Under the pieces are notes generated by a model, which saw nothing but the letters and a program-made list of their open reading frames with translations, did no database searches and was not told the DNA's origin. Below, piece after piece: positions 1 to 16,523 of a stretch of DNA of 64,000 bases; positions within the stretch are counted from its first letter, which is position 1; each line of letters starts with the position of its first letter. A program made the translations under genes and the position numbers. The stretch is from contig JAULBX010005887.1 in the NCBI GenBank assembly GCA_032358255.1, positions 1 to 64,000 on the forward strand, in the 5' to 3' direction. The stretch comes from Heterotrichella gracilis. Its lineage: Eukaryota > Sar > Xanthophyceae > Tribonematales > Xanthonemataceae.

Positions 1-75
1 CTCTAGGACTGGGGTGAGGCATACCCAGACATGCTAACCTGGCTTCAAAGCTGGAAAGCAAATACTTACTTACTT
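1..75. repeat. Dispersed repeat, copy 1 (cut by window edge)
   Basis: About 70 bases are nearly identical to 56039-56110, with only a few mismatches over the shared core that starts CTCTAGGACTGGGGTGAGGC. Both copies end in a short tandem tail built on TACTTACTTAC. A tandem tail at one end is typical of SINE or LINE 3' ends. A B-box-like GCTTCGAAGC in copy 2 hints at a tRNA-derived SINE, but this copy reads GCTTCAAAGC, so that is weak. No coding capacity is seen. The window start may truncate this copy. Confidence 0.6.
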
Positions 76-279
76 ACGATGCTGGCATCTCCTAAATGTC
101 ATTTAATTTCTGGTGATGTCAGGCGGCACATGTGGCAAATGCGGCCCAGATTGCCATACGCCAGGCAGCAAATGGTGCATGGGTAACAAAATTGATCATC
201 CATACGAGAAAGCAAGAAATCGTCCGTGCATTGTATGCAAACATGCAATGTGTGGCTCCCCCCCCCCCCCCCTCCGCAC

Positions 280-1410
280 CTCAGCTTGAGCTGTGCGCCT
301 CCCAGCAGCCGCCCTTTCCGGTTCTTGCTATCCCCAACCAGCACAAACAGCCGGGTGGGGATCCCGCTCATCCCCGCCAACCTCGCAAACCTCAAAATCG
401 ACAGCGGTCCCCCAGTGAGCGCCCGGTTCATCACGTGGATCAAGATATTGAGGCGCTGTGGGTGCCTTTTCTTGATGACGATGGGGAGGGGCTGGCGGTG
501 GGAGAGGGTGGTGCCGTTGTAGCGTTCGGGGGTGTAGGGGGGGGATATCACAGGGAGGGGTGCTGGGAAGGGCTGTGGGTTGAGTTCTATTGGGGTGGTG
601 GTGGTGGTGGTGGTGGTGGTGCAGTTGGTGGGGGTGATGGCTGTGGTGATGGTGACGGTGTCGCCAAGGGTGGTTGCTCCTTGCGGGAGGAGTATGTAGA
701 ACCAGACTGGGGACGAAACACACTTCTGCTCTTCCTCCCCCTTCTCCTCCTGCGTGGAGAGGCACATTAGCACCCCTTGAGACAGGCACTCCCACACCCA
801 ATACTCTAAACCCTAAACCCTAAGCCATAAACCCCTCGGGGAGCACATAGCACCCCTCACAACAGCTCCTTCACGGCAGGCATCCCACACTCCACACCCT
901 ACCCTAGACCCTAGCTGTGGTCAAGCGGCTCACCGTGGCATCGGGGCCCCTGGCGGGGATGGGTGATAAACCCTTCAGCAGGGTTCCGCCACCTGCAGCA
1001 CCAGATAGCACCTGAGTAGTTGCCCGGACAGGACAATCTTATCGCGCAGGGTCTACAGCTGGTGAAGACAAGCTTGCATGGCGCAGGGTCTACAGCTGGT
1101 TAGAAAATGCAAGCCACTGCTTGTTCAGAGCTGACTGCAACTTTGGCTGTGCTGCTGGGGGCAGTGTAACCAACCCTAAGGGTATTCCGGGCAAAAACCC
1201 TCTGCTAGGTTTTTGTGCACCCCCACCTGTGGTGATGGTGAAGGACAGTGCCCCTAGCTGCAGACCCTCCCCACACAGCCACCCCTTGACCTCCCCTGGA
1301 TAAGCCTGCGCCTCCCCCCCTTGCACAGCCACTGGGGTGCATGGCTGGGCCCCACAGGGGGGGAAACTGTGGAGGGTAATCAGAAGGGAGACGAGGGCTA
1401 ACCGCCGCAT
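280..1410 (-). CDS. Secreted or Golgi glycosyltransferase-like protein, 5' part only
   Basis: Two exons on the minus strand join in phase: 1410-1227 and 706-280. The ATG at 1410 gives a signal-peptide-like start, MRRLALVSLLITLHSF, followed by PCGAQPC. Exon 1 ends CACAG|GTGGGG and exon 2 opens after CCCCAG. A run of ACC codons encodes poly-Thr (forward GGT run near 595-625). A segment near the end, RLNILIHVMNRALTGGPLSI followed by LRFARLAGMSG, resembles the N-terminal Rossmann half of WsaF/GT4-type glycosyltransferases (basic-hydrophobic strand, GG loop, helix). That resemblance is by eye only. The likely donor at 279 (AG|GTGCGG) sends the gene out of the window, so catalytic residues are not visible. 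A type II Golgi enzyme is the best guess. Longer upstream reading frames start with GTG, so the ATG was preferred. Confidence 0.4.
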
Positions 1411-2542
1411 TGCTGCTTTCTGGGGTGTGCTCCCTTGCCTCTGCACCGCCCCTCAGGTGGTTTCTCGCATATTCATACCTTGCACGCCATCAACTGGTGT
1501 GCTGTTACCAAATATTACCTAGGTAAGACCCCAGGTTGTCACCCTATCAGTACCCTAGACGCTAAGGCTGCCTTGGCACTGTAGCGCCATATGCTGCGCA
1601 AGGGTTAAGTAGACCCGCTAGTAGGGAGTTTGGCTCAAGTGCGTGCTGTTTGCGTTTCTCTCTCAGCCGCGTTTAAACTTCAAAACGAAAACGACTTGAA
1701 TGCATGCATATATGTGCCCTCCTGGCAGAGGAACGCGCCTCGCCCAGACGCGACGAACTGGGCGCGGAGAAATATCAGTCGAAAGCACGTCGTGACTGCT
1801 TTGAGGTGGTGGGCGAATACGGTGCTCGGCAGTGCGTGGTGAGTGCGTGGGGGCAAGCACTGGGGCAAGTGTATAGTTCACCATGCCAGGGGCAGGGCCA
1901 GCTTTAAATCCTGGTTGGTGCAGAGCGACGGCCACAAAACTGCACCATCAAAAGGCCGTGCTTAAGGCTTGTTTTTGACGGTGCATCCCTTGCGACTTGA
2001 ATAAAAATACCAGCGATTAATCATAGCACTTCGCGCTCTCGTCCACTTATCAAGTGTTCAGCCCCTTCAAGGGGACAGTTGTGCATGCATTTGCACGCAC
2101 TTTAGCGACCTGCCAAAACAAAAGGAAACGTCAACCTGCACGTTGATATATGTATGCGAACCCGCTCCGAACCTTGCTCCCTTCGCTGCCCTCGTTTGAA
2201 CGGGCTCTCCACGTGTCGGCAGTGCATTGCATGCATACCCACTTTCCGCTGAGCCAACACATATGGATCCGCTCTCTGACCGAACAAACGCCAACTGCAT
2301 CGTGAATTGAAACGATCGCAAGGTAGTAACCTGACTCCGCAACATATATTGCGGCGTACGCGGTTCACCATACGTTTACCAGGGTTGGTGCCACGTACTA
2401 GGCTCACTATTACATACAGGCCTTGATCACAGTTCTATTCAGCGCCCGCTACTCACTCTTTACTAACTAACCGTCTCCTCACCTATCCACCCTTAGCGTG
2501 GCGGCGGTCACTCCCTCGTTCTTGCCGCCGCTACTGCCAGCT
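1411..2542. other. Intergenic, divergent promoter region
   Basis: This region separates the minus-strand gene ending upstream and the plus-strand transporter. I see no convincing exon. Several open frames on both strands lack codon bias or splice context. Palindromic TGCATGCAT-type stretches occur near 1700 and 2085. No clear TATA box or known operator was recognised. Confidence 0.5.
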
Positions 2543-5500
2543 ATGCATCCGAACCCATTGGACTCTTCTGGAGGCGATCACAGCACCGGGTGAACCCTAA
2601 ACCCTTCAGCTGTGGCTATGGCGCCCACCTATACGCCCATACGAGCCCAGGACTTGCAGGCAGTGGTCAGGCGAGGCGAAACCAGCTGCGATGAGAGCCC
2701 GCCAGGCAAAACCTCTTCCAGGCTGGGCAGGCCTCTGGGGGAGGGCAAGGCGAGGGCGATACCAAGGGTGGGTGCAGGGTCTAGGGTCTAGGGTCCAGGG
2801 TTGGGGGTGGAGAGAGGGTGAGGGCAGGTCCACTTTGGGAGACAAGGCCAGGGCACTACCAAGGGTATAGGGTATAGGGTCCAGGGTTGAGGGTTGAAGG
2901 AAGGGTAAGGCAGGCCGCTGAGGGAGGGCAAGGCCAGGGCGATACCAAGGATGCGTGTAGGGTGTAGGGTCTTGGGTGAAGGGTGGAAGGCCCTAGGTAG
3001 AGGGCAATGCCAAGCTTGCCACCCACCTAGCTGGGTAGCTTTAGGGTTTAGGGTTTCACCGAGGGCCAAACTGGCAAGGAAGGCAAGGTTAGACAGCGGG
3101 GACCACCACTTCATCCCACCACTCCTCCATCCCTCACTCCCAGCCATCGCCATGAACTTCGTGAACAAGAGCACCATGCAGGCCTCCCCCCCCACACCAG
3201 GGGCCCCAGCGCACACCCACCCACTACCCACCATGCACTTGCAGCCCTGCTCCAGCCCTGCGCACCCACCCACCCACCCACCACCCACCCACCCGTGACG
3301 GGTACATTATTATCAATTCTAATTCAATTCCCACCCGCAGGTCGCGCTCTCCCTGGGATCCGCCTTGTTGTACGGCTGCTGCGCGATCGCCATGAACTTT
3401 GTGAACAAGCGCACCATGCAGGCATACAACCTGGCAAACGTGCAGCTCATCCTGCAGATGCTGGCCACACTGGGGGTGCTGCTGCCCTTCCAGGTAGGTG
3501 TGTGGGTAGTGGCGTGGTGGTGGTGTGTGTCTGGGGGGGTAGTGGGGCATGGCCACGCTGGGGGTGCTGCTGCCATTCCAGTTGTGGTGGGGTGGTCGGG
3601 TGGAGGTGGGAGGGGAGGGAGGGTATAGGGCATGGCCATGCTGGCATATTTGTGCAAATGTTATGCACATTCGTGATGGTTTCAGCCCGGTGTGGCTAAC
3701 CATCAACGCAAGTTTACAGCCTGCCTCTGTCATGTACCCAGCCACCTCACACATATAAACCAACTCGCACCCACCCACCACCCACCCACCCACTACCAAC
3801 CCCACCCCACCCTCGCAGCAACTTGCTCCACTTTGACCTGGCCAGCCCCCAGCGCATGCAGGTCCTGCTGCCTGCGTCAATCCTGTAACCAGCCAACCAC
3901 ACCCACATCCACACACCCATCCACTCATCCAATCAGCTCCATCTCACACCTGTCCAATCTCCCTCCCTAATCTCCACCCCACCCACTCCCTCACACCACC
4001 CATCTCTCCCACCCACCGCAGCAACTTGGCGTGCTCCAATTCGACCTGGCCAGCCCCCAGCGCATGCAAGTCCTGCTGCCAGTATCGGTGTTGTACACAG
4101 CCAATGTGGACTTTGCACTGATCGGCCTGGAGACGCTCAACATCCCCATGTACAACGCACTCAAGCGCCTGACGCCGGTCATGGTGCTGGCAGCAAAGGT
4201 GCGGCGGGGGGGGGGGTGCAAGCCCTAGAAACCCTACAGGTCGGGACTGTAAACCCTATGTGCCAGACTCTAGATACCCTTAGGTGAATTTTGCATTAAC
4301 TGGCTTTGAGACCCTTCATAATATGCCCATGGCGCTGGCAGCAAAGGTGCGGGTGGGGGAAACCCCGGAAACCCTAAGCATCTGACCCTGGAAATCCCAC
4401 ATACCTGATCCTGGCATGGAGGTACCGCTGTGGGTCATGGCAGTGTCCCACAAAACCCGCACCCTGCTTGTTTTGTCTGAGACCATGTTGCAGTTAAACA
4501 CCTACGATTACATCTACAAGTACGATTACACTCACACTCACACCCACAATTTCCACTACATTACCCATTACCCATTGTAATGGTATAGCCTTCAAGTCAA
4601 ACATCGAGGCCACGCGACCCACCCCCCACCCCCACCCGTGCAGGCGGTCATGAAGCGGTCCCGCCCCCCCCTCCACATCATGTTGTCAGTGATGCTCATA
4701 GTGGCGGGGTGCGTGGTGGCGGGGGCAGGGGACCTGGCGTTCGACCCTACAGGGTAAGTAACTGACACCCCACACCTCTCATCCCTGAATCACTGTACCT
4801 CTAATCTTTCTCTGGGTTGCAAAGGTAAACACAATAGCACAAGCAAATGTGAACGTTCCCTATGTGCACCAAAATCTACCATGGTGTGGGGTGGAGGGGT
4901 ACGGAATTTCTCTTCTTTTACCCTCAAGTGCTTTTGCGACTCTAATCTCTCACCCCTCGCCATCAACCCCACCCAGGTACATGTGTGCGCTGCTGAGCTG
5001 CTCCCTCCAAACCGCATACCTGCTCCTGGTTGAGGCCACAGGGGCGGAGCAGGGGGTGTCAACGTCGGAGTTGCTGTACTACAACGCCCTGCTGTCGCTC
5101 CCCTTCCTCACGCTGGTGCGCACCCCCTGAAAACCCTTGGTTAGGGTAGTGGGGAAACCCTTAGTTAGGGCGCTGCTGTCTCTCTCCTTCCTCACGCTGG
5201 TGCGCACCCCCTGAAAACCTTGGTTAGGGTAGCGGGGAACCCCTTAGTTAGGGCGCTGCTGTCTCTCTCCTTCCTCACGCTGGTGCGCACCCCCTGAAAA
5301 CCTTGGTTAGGGTAGCGGGGAAACCCTTAGTTAGGGCGCTGCTGTCGCTCCCCTTCCTCACGCTGGTGCGCACCCCCTGAAAACCCTTGGTTAGGGTAGT
5401 GGGGAAACCCTTGGTTAGGGCGCTGCTGTCGCTCTCCTTCCTCACGCTGGTGCGCACCCCCTGGAAGCCCTTAGTTAGGTGCTTGGGGGTGCCTCCGCAC

Positions 5501-6465
5501 CACCATGCATGATGGAGTTCTTACTCGCATGTAGGCTCAGCATGCATGACAATGTGGGCATGCCGCAGTTTGCTTCAGCATCACTGGTCAGTGCAATTTC
5601 TTGTTTCCATTTTGACTGGTTGTCATGATATTGATACTCCGTGCGCCCCCCTGCCCCCCCCCACCCCACCCACACACCACCCACACACCACTACACACCA
5701 ACTCCCCCCCACCCCCCCACCCCAGACCGCCAGCATTACGGGGGAGCTGCGGGTAGCGCACCTCAAGGCAGTGGAGGCGTGTGCGCAGGTGGGTGGGTTA
5801 GGGTAGGCGCGCTCTCGGGCCATGATGTGTGCACAACGGGCTGAGGCTTCTTGGGGTCGATTGCCTAGCACCCAAATGTGCATCATTTTGCATACTGTAT
5901 TGGGCACCATGCCATGCGTCATGTATGCAACCAACCCCCCGTCCCCGTGCTTTGTCTCTGCTGGCTGTCTGAAACCTAAACCCTAAACCCTTGATGGCCG
6001 TCTGAACCCTAAACCCTAGCCCTTGCCCCGCAGGTTGGCGTGGGTCCCTTCATCATCCTGATGACCATCTCCTCGCTGATGGGGGTTTTATTAAATTACT
6101 CCATGTTCCTCTGCACCATGAACAATTCGGCGCTCACCACCACCATCGTGGGGGTCCTAAAGGGGGTGGTGGCCACGGTGCTGGGATTTTTCCTGCTGGG
6201 GGGGGTCAAATTCCATGCCCTGCTGGTGGCCGGCATTGCCATGAATTCCGTGGGGGGCGTGTGGTACACCGTCATAAAATTCCTGCAGAAATCCAAGAGA
6301 TTTAGCTCCTCCGCGTCCCTCAGCAATTTGGTCCCCATGCAGCAGATGGCGGCGGCGGGTGGCGGGGGGGTCAAAAACGGGGGGGAGTTTGTGGGGGCCG
6401 GCAGGGGGGTTGCAGTGGAGAAAACCCCCCTGCTGGCTGAGGTCAAGGTGGCTGAAACTCAATAA
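2543..6465 (+). CDS. Nucleotide-sugar transporter, SLC35D/TPT type
   Basis: Antiporter that moves a UDP- or GDP-sugar into the Golgi/ER lumen in exchange for the nucleoside monophosphate. Exons in phase: 2543-2589, 2671-2767, 3341-3493, 4022-4198, 4644-4753, 4977-5115, 5726-5788, 6034-6465, giving about 405 residues with roughly ten hydrophobic segments. The SLC35D signature is clear: NVDFALIGLETLNIPMYNAL, then LKRLTPVMVLAAK, SDLAF-like AGDLAFDPTG, ELLYYNALLSLP and MNNSALTTTIVGVLK. The long last exon adds a polar tail that should face the cytosol. The first two exons are the least certain; they were chosen because they supply an ATG and keep phase. Substrate cannot be told from sequence. Introns carry decayed copies of exon edges: 3143-3183 and 3551-3582 (exon 3), 3819-3894 and about 4283-4347 (exon 4), and the array at 5084-5480 (exon 6 end). 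Confidence 0.9.
3819..3894 (+). repeat. Intronic pseudo-exon, copy of transporter exon 4 start
   Basis: CAACTTG then ACCTGGCCAGCCCCCAGCGC matches exon 4 at 4022-4098, including the upstream CGCAG acceptor and C-rich tract. The copy then drifts and meets an in-frame TAA. It has no clear donor. Inclusion would truncate the protein after the third exon. Confidence 0.75.
5084..5480 (+). repeat. Five-unit minisatellite made from an exon-intron border
   Basis: Units begin at about 5088, 5171, 5254, 5337 and 5421, with a period of 83-84 bases. Each contains the last ~30 bases of transporter exon 6 (CGCTGCTGTC, TTCCTCACGCTG), the donor GTGCGCACC, then AACC(C)TTGGTTAGGGTAG and TTAGTTAGGG, which are telomere-like. 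Unit 1 holds the real exon end; the rest are intronic. No spacers differ between units, so this is not CRISPR-like. Confidence 0.9.
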
Positions 6466-7165
6466 TATATTTATTTGTGCGGGCATCCCGGGGTGGAAGT
6501 TTGGGTATGGGTATGGGAATTAGGGGTAGGGTTTAGACCGCTCAGTTGACGGACCCTGCAGAGAAAGCCCAGTTGGGCTACAACAGTGTTGTGCAACGTT
6601 TGCAGTGTATGTGCACACAGGCAAACATATACAGGGTGCACATCGTCTAGGAGGGAGTAAACATAGCAAATTATGATAATTTCATGGTGTGCAGTAATTT
6701 ATGACCAGTGTTGTTGCGTCACAACGTGAGATATCCATGTGCAGGGTGCAATGCCCTACAATTTAAACCGGTGATCATGGTATACCTTACACGCAGCAAT
6801 TTATGCCTGGGTTTGATTCACTTCCCCTTGTTAGCTATGGGCACATTGTGGACGGTTACAAATTGCACTCAGTCCCATAGTTTGTTCTTTCATATATATC
6901 ATATTTAACATAATTAAACTTAAATTAAATGCTGCATGTGTCACGCTGTAAAAATGCCACCTATATAGCCGCCGCCCAGCACGTTTGCGAAACAGGACTT
7001 CATACCCAGCAACAACCCGGTGTCTTTCTGTCTTTCTGCTGCGATCCCTCCGCAACCGCCGCCAAAACCACGTCCCACCTTCACATCTTCTGTCTAATTA
7101 AGCCTAAATAAAGGCGTGATTGCGAGCGACCAGCTTTCCACACCCCCTCCATCTAGCCACCTCGC
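6466..7165. other. Intergenic between transporter and aminotransferase
   Basis: Holds the 3' flank of the transporter and the promoter of the next gene. A markedly AT-rich patch lies at about 6885-6930 (CATATATATCATATTTAAC). A TGTAA motif at 6947-6951 could be a distal polyadenylation signal. No exon with splice support is seen. Confidence 0.5.
7101..7113 (+). promoter_or_regulatory. Candidate TATA-like element
   Basis: GCCTAAATAAAGG lies about 55 bases upstream of the ATG chosen for the aminotransferase at 7166. A second TATA-like string, CCTATATAGCC, sits at about 6959-6969. Either could position transcription. This is by pattern only. Confidence 0.25.
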
Positions 7166-11990
<4,825 letters not shown>

Positions 11991-13130
11991 CTAGGGTTAC
12001 TTCCCACACCGGAGTGGGCGTCAAAACCCTTGTGCTCTTCCCTCGCCAAGCGGGCTCAAGTGGGGACATCCCTGGGCTCAAATGGGGACGGGAGGCAACC
12101 GACACCCTGGTAAAGCACCTGGGTGGTTTGAGCCCACCGCCACCAGGCAGGCATTGAGGGGCATTGTGGTTGGGCTGGTGGGCAATCATTGCTGGGTGTG
12201 GCGGACAATTGAGCGACCAGCACGGAGTGCACGGGCTTGCGTGGGAGCTTTCCAGGGGTGGCGGCTGTGGTGCGCCTACCATCCTAGGGTTTTGCCTAGA
12301 GGCCCACCGAGGTTGAGGGCCATATGGTATGTCATGCTGGCATGCACTTTTCAGAATGGTGGTGGCGAGGAGGTATGTGGGTATCTTGGGGTTGGTAGCA
12401 TTTTCAGTTTTCGTTGTGCTTGAGAGCGTTGCAAGCTGCATGGTGAGAGGGGGTGTAGGGGGGTTCTATCTACTGTCTGCATCGAGGGATGGTGCCGTGG
12501 GTGTTTTTGAAGCCTGCTTCCAAGCACAGCAGTTGGCTCAACGTTGAGCAAAGGTATGCCATCAGAGGCTGGGGGGCTTTCAATCTACCCAGCTTTCTGA
12601 TTTGTTGCCACCCTCACTTTTTCTGTGTGTGAGGGTGTGGGCTGTGCTTTGGGTGATGCAAACCTCGGCCTGTGAACAGTGTCCCAGGTTCCAGGTATTG
12701 CACCCCAGTTTCAATCGCATTGCTTCCAGGTTCCAAAGAGACAGCTGTAGACGTACTGTAAAAAGCATCTTTTCAACCCGCACCACGACGAGTAGTGACT
12801 GCAGAGCTTTGCTGGGGCAACTGCTTTGCAGTGAGCAAGGCTTGTGGGCTACTGCCAACAGCAGCCGAGAGCTTGAAAACCACCCATGGCGTTGCGTTGC
12901 TACCTGTGATGCCCAAGAAACCCTGACATCACCCAGCCTTCATGCCAGTCAAACCTCACCAACCTGGTGAACTGCCAGGTAGAGGAGTTGCCTTTCAAAC
13001 TGGGCTCTGTGGAGGCGCAGCTGTCATTCCTTGAGGCAGCAGAACCGCCCAGCAATTCCAAAATTTGAATCGCATGATTTCCTCCCCTGCAAAATTCACC
13101 TAAAATCTCAGAATGCCACGCTGGACAAAT
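11991..13130. other. Intergenic, nothing recognised
   Basis: Between the aminotransferase stop and the presumed H1 promoter. Open frames at 12082-12423 and 12602-12970 have no splice consistency, no family resemblance and ordinary composition. No RNA gene was recognised. Confidence 0.5.
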
Positions 13131-13339
13131 GCTGCGCACCGATTGGCCCCCCCGCTGCCCGCCCGGCTTGAGAATTCGAACATTCAAAGTTTGACTCAGC
13201 TGATCGCGGCGGGGCCCCGTTTGACTTCGCCTGCGGAGCAACCCCAGGGTTTTGCAGCGCACACATATTCCAGCCCATGCTGCCTTTTGTACTCATCTGA
13301 CGCTCATCTCTCGCAATTGCCCACTCCGTCTTTCTCCAG
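13131..13339 (+). promoter_or_regulatory. Probable H1 promoter and 5' UTR exon
   Basis: An inverted CCAAT box (ATTGG, 13142-13146) is followed by GATCGCGGCGGGGC near 13201. Such CCAAT and GC-rich elements are common in histone promoters. A strong donor, CTCCAG|GTAAGAATG, ends a likely untranslated exon at 13339. A matching acceptor, CTGCAG, lies at 14107-14112, 46 bases before the H1 ATG. The intervening open frames would then be intron. Inferred, not proven. Confidence 0.4.
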
Positions 13340-14158
13340 GTAAGAATGCCCTCTTGGTTTATACAATCACTGGTTGCATGCATGTTGGGCTGGGGCGCAT
13401 GTGTGGTCGCGATGCCTGCTCGTGTCCCGTGCCTCCCGGTGCATGCAACCCAAGCCAGCTGGACGGTAAAGGGAACGTAGTGGTGTTTGTTGGGTGTGTT
13501 TCGTCTGGCGCTGTCCGCGCTTTTGAAGGTGCACCCAGGGAATGGTGGCTGTTGCCTGCGACAGGTGCATCCATACAACCTTGAGGCTGTTGTGGATGCT
13601 TACTTCTGGTTTGGAGGATGTTACCTTTGACAGCTTATTGCTTTGCAAGTCTTTGTATCGTGTTTGTCGTCAACGTTTGGGCGTGTTTCCTCCCCACAAG
13701 CTGTCAAAGCATCTGAAACCAGTCGCTGTCACAACTTTTTGCACTTCGAGTTTGACGCGCCATCGAGTTGCATGAAGGGTGAAACCCGCCTCGATAGCGT
13801 CGTCTATGTGGACTACAAGGGTATGTTAGCAGCCCTCGACCATTTTCCTCCTTGTTCTGCGACAGTGCGCGACCGTCCTCGGTGCCAATGGGGTGGCGAG
13901 TGTGGGCGTTGACTGCCCACACACCCAGGTGGTTTTCAGCACCCTGCACCCAGTTTCGACATCTCCACACTATGAACAGCGATGCAAAGCTTTTTCTCGT
14001 ATCCAGAAATTCAAAGCCCGTATACCAGTCGTTTAGGGGCGATTGAGGATGTTTGAAACGCTCACACCTCCTCCATGGTCATCACCTGACCACTGCTGAA
14101 TGCTTCCTGCAGCTCCCACTCCCTCTCCCCCAGCCCCTCCAAACCCCAACATTCCAAG

Positions 14159-15513
14159 ATGGCATCCAAGACCAAGGCTGTGAAGCCAGTGCCAGAGCAC
14201 CCCAAGTACGTTGAATACCACAGAGCAACAGCCATTCCCATTGTGCATCCCTGTCTTGAGATGCAAACCCAAAGTGCCCACCTTGCCTATTCAAGCAACA
14301 ACTCCCAGCTCCTTCCACCCGTTTCTTACGCATATGACACCGTTTTTTAGTAGAGTTCAGTAATTTGACTTTCTGAGAGGCTCCTCTTTTCACCCATGTC
14401 CTGCCCTGCCTGACCCTGTTCCTTGCCTCCAGATATGTGGAGATGATCAAGAACGCCATCGCCACCCTGAAGGAGCGCACCGGCAGCTCCATCGTGGCCA
14501 TCAAGAAGTTCATCGGCGACACCTACAAGCTGCCAGCTGGCTGGGAGAAGACCCTCTCCTACCAGCTCAAGAAGCTGTCAGCTGCCGGCAAGCTTGTCAA
14601 GGTACATACCCAGCTTGCGCTCCTGGTCCAACCCTTTCCAGCAGCAATCTATATTCGTACAGCACCCAACTTGCGCTCCTTGGTTCAGCTTTCCAGCCCC
14701 AGCCTGTTGTGTTCTGTTGCTGAAGTCTTAGGCTTAGGCCAACCAGGCCCATCTCGAAGCATAGTACCCCTGTGGGTCTTGTCGCTTGAAAATGTCACGT
14801 GGTGACAACCAAACTGCTGAGCCTTGTCAAGAGAATGCAGCATGTCTGCACTGGCAAACGTTGGCAGTTGTTATTGCACTAGGTTTTCTGACAGTCATGT
14901 TGTTCAATTCTGCAGGTGAAGGCCTCCTACAAGCTGAGCGAGGAGCTGAAGAAGTCTGCCCCCAAGCCCAAGGTGAAGAAGGCAGTGGTGGCCAAGAAGC
15001 CAAAGGTGGTGGCGGACAAGCCAGCTGCCAAGAAGGTGGTCAAGAAGGTAACCACTCCCTTCCCTTTGTGGGTTTCACCTGTTCCTTGTATCTCTCTACA
15101 ACGCCATTGCGTGTCCCCTTTCTTTCTTTCTTCTTTCCTGCTTTGGTTTTCAGTGCAAGGATGACGTTGAATTCACTATTACCTTTGTTTCCACGCCTGT
15201 TCCTTCTGTGGAACACGGACGACACACACAGTTCAAAAAGTGCTTCCATTTTTTATTCAACTGTGCAACATACTCAACTCATGTTGCTCACTTCTGTCAG
15301 GTGGTGAAGAAGGTGGCAAAGAAGCCAGTGGAGGAGAAGGCAGCAGCCAAGCCCAAGGCAGCGGCAAAGCCCAAGGCCACCAAGCCCAAGGCAGCAGCCA
15401 AGCCTAAGGCAGCAGCTAAGCCCAAGGCCAAGGCAACCAAGCCCAAGGCCAAGCCCACAAAGAAGGCAGCACCCAAGAAGGCAACCAAGCCCAAGGCAGC
15501 CAAGAAGGCATAA
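14159..15513 (+). CDS. Linker histone H1
   Basis: Binds linker DNA at the nucleosome entry/exit site and compacts chromatin. Exons 14159-14205, 14433-14601, 14916-15047 and 15301-15513 keep phase and give 186 residues. Residues about 16-85 form the winged-helix globular domain (YVEMIKNAIATLKERTGSS, VAIKKFIGDTYKLP, LSYQLKKLSAAGKLVKVKAS). The remainder is a Lys/Ala/Pro tail with repeated AAAKPK and AAKPKAT units. The ATG at 14159 follows CCAAG and gives a short acidic-free start, MASKTKAVKP. Introns carry no telomere-like tracts and no exon copies, unlike the aminotransferase next to it. The tail repeat could make alignment lengths vary between strains. Confidence 0.96.
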
Positions 15514-16523
15514 GCTGCTTGCTCCTTCTCACATGAGACTCTGGGCTTGTTGAAGGGTATCCAGTCCTTGTTGAAGCCGAGTCACAGATGCAGCAGTGGC
15601 TAGTTCCCAATAGTCTCTGCTTGCTGCCAGATCTGCCTGTTGGCAGAGTGTAACATTCTACAGCCTTAGAATGTAATGTAGCTGTAAGCAAGGCGCAGCT
15701 TTTTACCTCTGCCCCTGTTTACCTTTCCCAGTACCAACCCAAAGGCACTGTCTGTTTTTCTCCCGTTTTGTTCTGGCCCTTGAAAGGGCGCCTCTAATTT
15801 CATTTCGCTGTACATTTCATTTGAGCACTGAGACTTTCCGTTGTGCATATCTGCATGAACAAAAAACTCACTGCATCCCTGGAACTCCCTGAACAAGAGT
15901 TTTGCCATATTGTTCACGTGGGTTGTGGCTCCACAATTTTTAGGAGTGCATGTCCCTCTGTTTTGATACTTGTGAAACCCTTCACAAGACTTTGATTGGC
16001 CACTTGGCATGTTCAGGTCAACAGTTTGGACTATTAGTAAGTTATCAAAACTTGCAGCACAGCTTGTTGTTCAGCAACTGTAACGTATGCAAAAATACAT
16101 GCCCTCACAGGCCCTTCACTGCTTGATTCATATAACAAGATCCTGAGCTGTCTGGAAAAAAACACTAATCCAAAGCAAAGACCGCAAATAAAACTTAACG
16201 GTGGGCCCCGGAGCCTCACCCAGAAGGAGCAAAGCATATCACAGGACCTCCAGTCTGAGAGCTGCTGTTTGCATGGTGGCAGTCTTGAGTCTCAAGTTGA
16301 GACCCACGTCCGTGCCACAGGAACTGGTAACGCTGGTGATAAGCCTCCAAGTTTGTAGCTATCACCACCAGGCCCCGAACCACGTGTGCCCAGCTAGCTC
16401 TGTTATCCCCACAGCCCTGTTCCCTCAGCTTCACCACAGAACCACATGGTTGCGCTTTGTCATTAGTACTCTCTGTGTGCAGCACCCAGCAGCATCATGT
16501 CACGACTGACTCACACCCCCTTG
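15514..16523. other. Convergent intergenic region
   Basis: 3' flanks of H1 (plus) and the ERCC4 gene (minus). About 16380-16440 is a copy of the ERCC4 terminal exon (minus-strand reading KLREQGCGDN versus KLREHGCGE in the gene) lying beyond the gene's stop. Otherwise no exon is supported. Confidence 0.6.
15672..15687 (+). terminator. TGTAA polyadenylation motifs of H1
   Basis: TGTAA occurs twice (15672-15676 and 15683-15687), about 160 bases after the H1 stop. TGTAA is the usual chlorophyte polyadenylation signal. No histone-type 3' hairpin was seen near the stop, which suits a polyadenylated, intron-containing H1. Confidence 0.45.

Noticed and set aside
328-801. Minus-strand poly-His open frame
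   Set aside because: It is another frame of the ACC repeat in the putative glycosyltransferase exon and does not join exon 1 in phase with a family match.
5084-5480. CRISPR-like periodic array
   Set aside because: Units are wholly repeated with no unique spacers, and they derive from an exon border. It is a minisatellite.
12602-12970. Plus-strand open frame of 122 codons
   Set aside because: No family resemblance, no splice-consistent partner and ordinary composition.
13643-13912. Plus-strand open frame upstream of H1
   Set aside because: Better explained as part of a 5' UTR intron between the donor at 13340 and the acceptor at 14112.
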